Shown here one piece after another: positions 17,305-24,006 of a stretch of DNA of 64,000 nt (position 1 is its first letter; each line of letters begins with the position of its first letter). The notes beneath the pieces were generated by a model. It made no database searches, had not been told where the DNA came from, and worked only from the letters and a program-made list of their open reading frames with translations. This stretch comes from Allobosea sp. LC85 (GTDB lineage Bacteria > Pseudomonadota > Alphaproteobacteria > Rhizobiales > Beijerinckiaceae), in contig NZ_JPKG01000054.1 of the NCBI RefSeq assembly GCF_000735605.1, positions 62,001 to 126,000 of the forward strand. The letters are read 5' to 3'. A program made the position numbers and the translations under genes.

Positions 17305-18146
17305 TCTATGTCTTTCAGGACCCCGCGAAGATACCAGCCGCGTGGCTGGCCAAGGTCGCCGAGTTGCAGGCCGAACTGGAAAGGCTTGAAACGAAGAAGG
17401 AGCGCGCCGGCTACATCGCGACCAAGCAAGCGATTTGGAGTGAGATCAAGGATCAGCTTCTCGAAATGTCGCGCCAAAAGTGCTGGTATTCCGAAGCTCC
17501 GGACGCGGTCTCTGATTGGCACGTAGATCATTTCCGGCCCAAATCACGAGCCTTGGACGCAGACAGGACGGTGCATGACGGCTATGCGTGGCTGGCCTTC
17601 GACTGGAAAAACTACCGCATCGCCGGAAGCTACCCCAACTCCCCACACAAGGATGGCGAGGGAGTAACTCGAGGCAAATGGGACTACTTTCCCCTGTCTC
17701 CCGGCTCAGTACGGGCTAGCTGGGAGCAACGCAGCATAGCGAATGAGATCTTTCTCCTGCTGGATCCTACCGACAAAAATGACCCCAAACTGATGACCTT
17801 TGATGAAGAGGGCGTGCCCGCTCCGGTTGATCCGCGCAACCCAATCATCAGAAAGAGAGTGGAGACGACAGTCCATTATCTTTATCTAGACAGCCCGCGG
17901 CTGATCGCTGCTCGCAAGAAAAAGTGGCGCGAAGTATCGGATTTGATCGAAGAATATCGTTTCGCCTGTCCTGATAGCTATGAGGCTTGCACGGTTCAGG
18001 ACCATCAGAGGGTACAGCGGCTTATCGAGAAGCTTGCCGCGGCGGCAGGGCCGCAGGCGTCATATGCGGCAACGGCAAGGGCCTGTCTGCGCGCGAATGG
18101 CTTCGATCAATTTATTCAGGCAGTGGAGGAAGCCGCCGCAGCCTAG
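17301..18146 (+). CDS. HNH endonuclease, PtuB-like
   Basis: 281 residues, with a helical N-terminus then the HNH core: CWYSE (61-65), DWHVDHFRPKS (72-82) and WLAFDWKNYRIAG with Asn104. PtuB/TIGR02646-type nucleases carry exactly this H-x-D-H-F-x-P-K stretch. Unlike many of them, the CxYC and CxxC zinc-knuckle cysteines are mostly replaced (CWYS here, GSYPN where CxxCN is usual), so metal binding may rely on the HNH residues alone. Start overlaps the ATPase stop by 4 bp. Predicted role: DNA cleavage gated by the ATPase during phage attack. Confidence 0.8.
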   Translation: MIYVFQDPAKIPAAWLAKVAELQAELERLETKKERAGYIATKQAIWSEIKDQLLEMSRQKCWYSEAPDAVSDWHVDHFRPKSRALDADRTVHDGYAWLAFDWKNYRIAGSYPNSPHKDGEGVTRGKWDYFPLSPGSVRASWEQRSIANEIFLLLDPTDKNDPKLMTFDEEGVPAPVDPRNPIIRKRVETTVHYLYLDSPRLIAARKKKWREVSDLIEEYRFACPDSYEACTVQDHQRVQRLIEKLAAAAGPQASYAATARACLRANGFDQFIQAVEEAAAA

Positions 18147-18515
18147 TCGTGCCTCAACCGCGGTTGCACCGGCAGCGAAGTGGTCGGGGGATGGCCGTTG
18201 ACGCGCCGCCGACGCGGCAACGACTGGAATATAGTTGTAGAAGGCGATCTCGTCCCAGATGCCGTTGAAGCCTTCGCGCCCGAGTTCCGTTTTCGAGCGG
18301 CCGTTAACCGCGGCTGCAATATTGTCAAAGGTACGCATCCAGGGTGCCCACGGCCCAGTACGGTACTGCTTGAACACATCGAGGGTCATGTTCGGGACGA
18401 CTGACCCTACGGGGTGTTCCTCTGCATGATGAGACTCTCCGACCACCAAGAGACGCTTGGAGGCTAGGGCACGTTCGACTGCGCCAAACTGAGGGCCTAC
18501 CCATTGGGTAAACAT
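18060..18515 (-). pseudogene. Truncated UDG-like family protein fragment
   Basis: The N-terminal 115 or so residues resemble a uracil-DNA-glycosylase-like family of unknown role: LLVVGESHH near residue 23, a FDNIAAAV segment, then WDEIAFYNYIP and RQRPSPDHF. Normally an equal-sized second half follows. Here the frame leaves recognisable sequence near 18165, next to the stop of the HNH gene on the other strand, and ends in antisense of that gene. The cut point therefore marks an edge of the inserted cassette. Confidence 0.55.
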
Positions 18516-18636
18516 GAAACGTTCCTTCCTCGCCCGAACTCGCTCTGGGCTGAACGTTGGCCAGGGGCACGCGGATTATTTGGATTATTTGGTCAGCGAA
18601 ACTGTGTTTTTCTAGCTGACCAAATACGCTTGGAGG

Positions 18637-19845
18637 TTAATCAGGATCAAAGTAGATCGCGTCCAACATTGCGACGCGCCCATCCCACAACTCGGCATCA
18701 GAACCAGCCGGTCTTGGGGCGTTATACCAACTCGAGATTCGGATCGGCTCGATGACGCGCTCCCAATAGTTTTTGAGACTAAGAGTTGTCCTTGAGAAGG
18801 CCAGTGCCTCAGAGAGCCTGAGCTTGTTCGGGCTGCTAACGCAAACAAAGCTATCCGGCCGTTTCATTGCGAGAAGCCTGGTTGCGGTCGACACGCCACC
18901 CGTACGACTGGAATTCTCGAATGCTCTCAAAAAATGCTCGCAGAATGTTTGGTAGTGCTCCTCGGTTACATCGCCGTGCCGCGGAATGCAGTCCATCGCG
19001 CGAGCCAATGATGCGTCTTGCTCCACGATGCGATTGGCGAAGTTGCCCATGGCAGCCATAGACCCGAACCAAGCCCAATTGTGTTCGCCAAGGCCGGCCT
19101 CACGATTTTGTTTTTCGGTGATTGTCCCGGCGATCGCCTTCCACTGAAGGCCTGAAAGCTGGGCGAAGGAACTCACGCTGGCGAAAAGCCGTTGGCAAGT
19201 CCTAAGGAGGCTCAATCGCGTGTCGAACTCATGGTGCCGACTAGACCGTACGGCGTTGGTGTATTCGGTCCAGCTCATTTGAACCAAAGGCGGCATCAAT
19301 GGGCGGGAGGAGCCGTCACGTCTTGGTAGAATCGGATTCCGGGGTTTCCTTAGCTGTTTGGCTGCCTCAAATTGAGTCCGGTAGGTGTTCACCAATTCAG
19401 CCGTTACAGTCCTGCGGAGCTCATTGTATTCAGTTAGACAATCCCTTAGTTGATTGAAGAACGGCGCGTCAGCGGGTCCTTTCGCGTGGACGCAGGCTTC
19501 CCAATTCCGGTCCAATCCCCCCATCGTGAAATTTGAGCTGCCGACGATCGCTTCTGCGGTCTCTCCTGTCCTGAAGTAATAGATTTTGGGATGAAAAGTG
19601 GCTTTGCCTCCGTCCGCTACGAAGGCGTTCTTCACACCAACAAGACGCGCAATGAGGTTTGGATCGGTTTGACAGAAGGCCACACCAAACGTGACTGAAG
19701 CAAATTTCTGGCGATTGTTTAGCAGGCAATCAGCAAGGGGACCGTTGAAACCCCACGCAACCGCGAGGTGGATCTCGTCGTGCCCGTCGATCAGGCCGCG
19801 CAGTCGCTTTGAAACAGTCTGCGCGTTCAATAACTCGATTTCCAT
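18637..19845 (-). CDS. Phospholipase D-like domain protein, putative nuclease
   Basis: 402 residues. The first 125 form a PLD half-domain: FHPKIYYF (His85, Lys87) followed by GSSNFTMGG (102-110), the HxK..GSxN catalytic signature of PLD nucleases such as BfiI-type enzymes that dimerise to build one active site. The remaining part is alpha-helical, with a possible DNA-contact region FVCVSSPNKLRLSEAL near residue 343; its family is unknown to me. It is monocistronic, antisense to the HsdMS/Septu operon and inside the same AT-richer segment, so I see it as a neighbouring defence-island gene. Confidence 0.75.
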   Translation of the reverse strand: MEIELLNAQTVSKRLRGLIDGHDEIHLAVAWGFNGPLADCLLNNRQKFASVTFGVAFCQTDPNLIARLVGVKNAFVADGGKATFHPKIYYFRTGETAEAIVGSSNFTMGGLDRNWEACVHAKGPADAPFFNQLRDCLTEYNELRRTVTAELVNTYRTQFEAAKQLRKPRNPILPRRDGSSRPLMPPLVQMSWTEYTNAVRSSRHHEFDTRLSLLRTCQRLFASVSSFAQLSGLQWKAIAGTITEKQNREAGLGEHNWAWFGSMAAMGNFANRIVEQDASLARAMDCIPRHGDVTEEHYQTFCEHFLRAFENSSRTGGVSTATRLLAMKRPDSFVCVSSPNKLRLSEALAFSRTTLSLKNYWERVIEPIRISSWYNAPRPAGSDAELWDGRVAMLDAIYFDPD

Positions 19846-19949
19846 TTTCGCCCCACGCCGCAGCGATCAAATCTTACCCAACCTTGCGTCAAATAGGAAA
19901 AACTGCAACTCCAAGCGCGCTTAGACGAAGGGTGCGGGTTGCTGACTGC

Positions 19950-19970
19950 GAAATCCCTCACTGTCCGCCA
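19950..19970 (+). other. tRNA-Ser 3'-end remnant (attachment-site candidate)
   Basis: AATCCCTCACTGTCCGCCA matches what I know of the T-arm 3' strand, acceptor strand (ACTGTCC), discriminator G and CCA of an alphaproteobacterial tRNA-Ser. The sequence before it does not form the rest of a tRNA. Such 3' fragments are left as the distal att site when elements integrate into tRNA genes. It sits at the right edge of the AT-richer defence segment. The intact tRNA-Ser is not in the window. Confidence 0.45.
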
Positions 19971-20084
19971 GCCGACGCCCACAAGCGTTTCCGAATCCTG
20001 TTCTTTGCACTACCCCCTGCACGGTGCCCGCCCTGGGGTGAAAGGCGCGGCTGCCGCAACACCCCACTGGCAAGGCAGGGCCGC

Positions 20085-20966
20085 CTATCTGCGCCTCAGG
20101 CACTCCTGCAGGAACTCGATGAAGCGTTGGGTCTTGGCCGGGAGCAGCCGCGTCTCGGTGACCGCATAGACCGGGATGGGCGCAGCCTGCCACTCCGGCA
20201 GGACTTTTCGCAGCCTTCCCTCCGAGACATCCTCGGCCGCGATGTCCTCGGCAAGCACGGCGATCCCCAGGCCCAGCGTCGCCAGACGGCGGATCAGGCC
20301 GATGCTGTTGAGCCTGAACCGGCCCGCGATGGCGATCGCCTCGGTCTGGTTGGCGTGATGCAGCATCAGGACACTGGTTTCAGGGCCGACCATGCGCAGG
20401 CACTCATGCGTCGCCAGATCGGTCGGGTGGCCGGGCTCGCCCTTGCGTTCCAGATAGCCGGGCGAGGCGTAGAGAAAGCGCGGCAGCAGGGCCAGGCGGC
20501 GCGCAATCAGATGCGAGTCCGGCTGATCGCCCATCCGGATCGCCACGTCGAACGGTTCCGACACCAGGTCGACCCGGCGCGGCGTCAGGTCGAATTCAAA
20601 ACTGATTCCGGGATAGCTTTCCGCGAATTCGGCAATCAGCGGCGCCAGATAGGTGTTCGCGAAATCAACCGGCAGGGAGACGCGCAGGAGGCCGGTCGGC
20701 TGCGCCAGCATCTCTCCCAGTTGTTCATGGGCAAGGCGGGCTTCGTCGACGATGCGCCTGCACCGGTCGAAATAGAGCTGTCCCGCCTCGGTCAGCTCCA
20801 GCCGGCGCGTCGTCCGGTGCAACAGGCGCAGCCCAATCGCCTTCTCGAGAATGCTGATCCGGCGCGACAGGGTGGAGTTCGGCATGCCCAAGGTCTCGGC
20901 CGCCCCGCGAAAGCTCCGCGACTTCACGACCTCCACGAACAGAGCCATGTCGTTCAGCAATTCCAC
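20085..20966 (-). CDS. LysR-family transcriptional regulator
   Basis: 293 residues from GTG 20966, chosen for the GGAG site 8 bases ahead; ATG 20948 and a longer form to 21011 are alternatives. The winged helix-turn-helix (FRGAAETLGMPNSTLSRRIS) occupies residues 18-60 and the effector-binding domain the rest, with the CrgA-like pattern DFANTYLAPLIAEFAE. Divergent from the old yellow enzyme gene, with a palindromic operator candidate between them, so it most likely controls that gene. Confidence 0.9.
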   Translation of the reverse strand: MELLNDMALFVEVVKSRSFRGAAETLGMPNSTLSRRISILEKAIGLRLLHRTTRRLELTEAGQLYFDRCRRIVDEARLAHEQLGEMLAQPTGLLRVSLPVDFANTYLAPLIAEFAESYPGISFEFDLTPRRVDLVSEPFDVAIRMGDQPDSHLIARRLALLPRFLYASPGYLERKGEPGHPTDLATHECLRMVGPETSVLMLHHANQTEAIAIAGRFRLNSIGLIRRLATLGLGIAVLAEDIAAEDVSEGRLRKVLPEWQAAPIPVYAVTETRLLPAKTQRFIEFLQECLRRR

Positions 20967-21148
20967 ATCGATGACTCCACCGCGTGATTCAGCGCGTCCT
21001 GATCCGCTCATCCATCAAGAACGCAGCCTGACGGATGGCGCAACGACCTGCCGCGGCGCAAACGCCGGTCAGGACGCAGGTGGACAGCATGAGCTGTCCG
21101 GGTTTCCTGATCCGGCGCTGAGCCCCCCGACCGACGAAGCGTACCCTC

Positions 21149-21170
21149 ATTGCTCCATCAATGGATCAAT
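21149..21170. promoter_or_regulatory. Palindromic operator candidate for the divergent LysR/OYE pair
   Basis: ATTG-C-TCCAT-CA-ATGGA-T-CAAT: a 22-bp near-perfect palindrome with one mismatched pair, 80 bp before the old yellow enzyme start. Position and symmetry suit a regulator dimer site. Confidence 0.55.
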
Positions 21171-21250
21171 CATTTCCGTTCAGGCCCATTTATCCCGCAT
21201 CATGCAGCAGCCATTGTCTTCTCAGACATGATCGAGAAGGAACCTGTGGC

Positions 21251-22321
21251 ATGAGCCCATTCTTCACCTCCGTACAGATCGGCCGCCTCGCACTGCCCAA
21301 TCGCCTGGTCATGGCGCCGATGACGCGCTCGCGGTCGACCGACGACGGCGTGCCGACCGAGATGGTGGCAACATATTATGAGCAGCGCGCCAGCGCTGGT
21401 CTGATCATCACCGAAGGCGTCTATCCCACCGCAATGGGCAAAGGCTATGTGCGCACGCCGGGTGTCGAGACCGATGCGCAGGTGGCGGCTTGGAAGCGCG
21501 TGACGCAGGCCGTGCATGCACGCGGCGGCCGCATCTTCATGCAGCTGATGCATTGCGGACGGATCTCGCACCCCTCGCTGCTTCCCGGGGGCGCCCAGCC
21601 GGTTGCACCCTCGGCCATCAAGCCCTCCGGCCAGACCTGGACGGCGAGCGGCCAGCAGGATTTCGTCACGCCGCGCGAACTGAGCGCAGCGGAAATCGCT
21701 GAAACCGTGGACGGCTATCGGATGGCGACCCGGCGGGCGCTTGAAGCGGGTTTCGACGGGGTCGAGCTGCACGGGGCTTCCGGCTATCTGCCCGAGCAGT
21801 TCCTGTCGTCAGGCAGCAACACACGCGAGGACCGGTATGGCGGCTCCGTCGAGAACCGCGCCCGCTTCATCCTCGAGGTGCTGAGCGCCATGGTGGCGGA
21901 GGCCGGCGGCGATCGTGTGGGCCTCAAGATCTCGCCAGAGATGAACTACAACGACATGTCCGATGCCAATCCGCAGGAAACCTATGGCTATCTCGTCGAG
22001 CAGCTGAAGGCTTTCGACCTGGCCTATCTGCACGTCGCTCTTTTCGGGGCCGCGTTCGATTACCACGCGCTGCTGAAGCCGCTGTTCGATGGGGCTTACC
22101 TGATCGGCGGCGGGCTCGACAAGCAGAGCGCTGAAGCAGCCCTGGAGAGCGGCCGTGCCGACGCGACGGTGTTCGGCGGCGCGTTCCTCGCCAATCCCGA
22201 TCTGCCGACGCGCTTCCGCCAGGAGGCCGCGCTCAACGCGCCCAATCGGGAGACGTTCTTCTCGGCCGGTCAGGAGGGCTACATCGACTATCCCAGCCTG
22301 GATGTTGCTGTCGCCGCGTAG
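21251..22321 (+). CDS. Old yellow enzyme family alkene reductase (NemA/XenB-like)
   Basis: FMN-dependent NAD(P)H ene-reductase, 356 residues. Start ATG 21251 follows GAAGGA. The barrel begins LFTSV-type (FFTSVQIGRLALPNRLVMAP MTRSR in two parts) and carries NTREDRYGGSVENRARF. The ligand-anchoring motif, normally HxxN or HxxH, reads HGAS here (near residue 178), so the second residue is serine; the catalytic tyrosine two positions on is kept. It probably reduces electrophilic alkenes such as quinones or enones in the cytoplasm. Genes for an isochorismatase-like hydrolase and a pirin follow, a set typical of electrophile or redox stress loci. Confidence 0.9.
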   Translation: MSPFFTSVQIGRLALPNRLVMAPMTRSRSTDDGVPTEMVATYYEQRASAGLIITEGVYPTAMGKGYVRTPGVETDAQVAAWKRVTQAVHARGGRIFMQLMHCGRISHPSLLPGGAQPVAPSAIKPSGQTWTASGQQDFVTPRELSAAEIAETVDGYRMATRRALEAGFDGVELHGASGYLPEQFLSSGSNTREDRYGGSVENRARFILEVLSAMVAEAGGDRVGLKISPEMNYNDMSDANPQETYGYLVEQLKAFDLAYLHVALFGAAFDYHALLKPLFDGAYLIGGGLDKQSAEAALESGRADATVFGGAFLANPDLPTRFRQEAALNAPNRETFFSAGQEGYIDYPSLDVAVAA

Positions 22322-22476
22322 GACCTGTCCCGGATTTATCGGCTGCCGCTCGCCTGGAACCTGCCCGCGGCGGCAGCTCTTCCAGGCGAACGACGCGGCG
22401 GCGAACTCTCTTCGTCGTCGGCCATTCACTTCAACGGGGGCGATGGTGCTCTTGTTGAGCCATGGAGATCGCAAAA

Positions 22477-23070
22477 ATGACCAGGACTTTCACAGCCCAG
22501 AACTCTGCGCTTCTGCTGATCGATCACCAGGTCGGCACGATGAAACTGATCAAGAACATCGATGTCGATCACGCCAAACGCATGGCACTGGCGCTGGCGA
22601 AGACGGCCAGCATCCTGGGTATTCCAACCGTGCTGACCTCCAGCCAGGAGGACCGGCTGCAAGGCCCCTTGCTGCCGGAACTGAAGGAGATTCAGCCGGA
22701 TGCCTTCGAGACGCGCGTCAAGCGCGAAGGCATCGTCAACGCCTGGACCGACGCTGGTTTCAAGGCCGCTGTCGAGGCGACGGGGCGCAAGAACCTGATC
22801 ATGGCCGGCGTGACGACCGATGTCTGCCTCGTCTTCCCGGCGATCGACGCGGTCACGGAAGGCTACAATGTGCAGGCCGTCATGGACGCTTCGGGATCGC
22901 CGTTCGAGCTGTCCGAGGACATGTCGCGCCGCCGCATGCAGGACGCCGGCGTCATTCTGACCGCGACCAATACCATGATCGCGGAACTCGCGCAGAACTG
23001 GAGCACGCCGGACGGCCAGAAACTGATCCAGCTGTTGTTCACCGAGGTGCTTCCGCCGATCCAGCCGTGA
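22477..23070 (+). CDS. Isochorismatase-family cysteine hydrolase
   Basis: 197 residues from ATG 22477 with GGAG 10 bases upstream; an ATG at 22462 is in frame but lacks a site. Catalytic aspartate in ALLLIDHQ (about residue 16) and nucleophilic cysteine in AGVTTDVCLVFPAIDA (about residue 115) are present, as in the YcaC/nicotinamidase-like group. The substrate is unknown; amide or ester hydrolysis is expected. It ends 34 bp before the pirin gene. Confidence 0.87.
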   Translation: MTRTFTAQNSALLLIDHQVGTMKLIKNIDVDHAKRMALALAKTASILGIPTVLTSSQEDRLQGPLLPELKEIQPDAFETRVKREGIVNAWTDAGFKAAVEATGRKNLIMAGVTTDVCLVFPAIDAVTEGYNVQAVMDASGSPFELSEDMSRRRMQDAGVILTATNTMIAELAQNWSTPDGQKLIQLLFTEVLPPIQP

Positions 23071-23104
23071 ACGGCGTCAAGCCACAAGGACGGGAATTGA
23101 GACA

Positions 23105-23869
23105 ATGACCGTGGAAGCAACGATCCAAGGATTGGGCATCGTGGCGCCTGATACTCATCAGGTCAGGGCGCAAGGGCCCTTCCAGCTCCGTCGCATCTGG
23201 CCGGGTGTTTCCCTGGGGCGCGCGGAGGATGCCGGCTTCGGTGGGTTGGGCGTCATCGACCATGCCCGGCTCAAGCCAGGGCTTGTTGTCAGGATGCATC
23301 AGCATCGAAACGACGAGATCATCAGCTATCTCCGCTCGGGCCGCATGAAGCACACGGATTCCGCCGGGAGGAGCGAAATCATCTCGCGGGATCGGTTGAT
23401 GGTCATGAACGCCGGCCGCGGCTTCTCCCACGAAGAGGAAGTCGTCGGAGACGGTTCGATCGACATGCTGCAGATCTTCGTTCGACCCGCGGCGGCCGAT
23501 CTGGAACCTGCCGTCCAGTTCGTCGATCTGAATGATCTCGAGAGAATGGATCAGTGGCGGCTTCTGTCCGGACCAGTCGGTTCGGGGGCGCCAAGTTATG
23601 TCCGTCAGGCCATCTATCTCTACGACACGCAGCTCTCAGCCGGCAAAAGCGCTTCCCTGCCATCGATGCCCGGGTTTGACCGCTGGCTCTACGTGTTCAA
23701 CGGCGCGGTTTCAGTGGGTGACCAACGGGCGGACACGCACACCGCACTGACCATCGGCCCCGAGGAATTCGCGCTTCCCGTGAATGCGAGCGTCGACACG
23801 GACCTTGTCCTCTTTCTGGTCGATCGCGGGGCTCCGTTCTCACGCGCGGGGACGATCAGCGGGGGCTAG
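23105..23869 (+). CDS. Pirin family cupin protein
   Basis: 254-residue bicupin. The N-terminal metal site is recognisable in MHQHRNDEIISYLRSGRMKH (residues about 62-81) and the second part MNAGRGFSHEE supplies the last ligands. Relatives act as quercetin 2,3-dioxygenases or redox-sensing cofactors. Here the second half lacks a clear metal motif, as usual. Co-directional with the two preceding genes. Confidence 0.85.
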   Translation: MTVEATIQGLGIVAPDTHQVRAQGPFQLRRIWPGVSLGRAEDAGFGGLGVIDHARLKPGLVVRMHQHRNDEIISYLRSGRMKHTDSAGRSEIISRDRLMVMNAGRGFSHEEEVVGDGSIDMLQIFVRPAAADLEPAVQFVDLNDLERMDQWRLLSGPVGSGAPSYVRQAIYLYDTQLSAGKSASLPSMPGFDRWLYVFNGAVSVGDQRADTHTALTIGPEEFALPVNASVDTDLVLFLVDRGAPFSRAGTISGG

Positions 23870-24006
23870 ATCGCCGTGCGTCCGCAGCCCGCAGCCTCCC
23901 GGTCATTGAAACCAGACCAATTCGAATATCGATATACGCGACCGCCCTGGGCCCATACTATCGCTGGGAGAGCAGAGTCGGCTCGTCAGCGAGCGGGGTG
24001 TCCGGC

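Noticed and set aside
18147..20000. hsdR or other restriction subunit downstream of the defence operon
   Set aside because: No frame with helicase or PD-(D/E)XK motifs exists; the plus-strand frames are shadows of the PLD gene.
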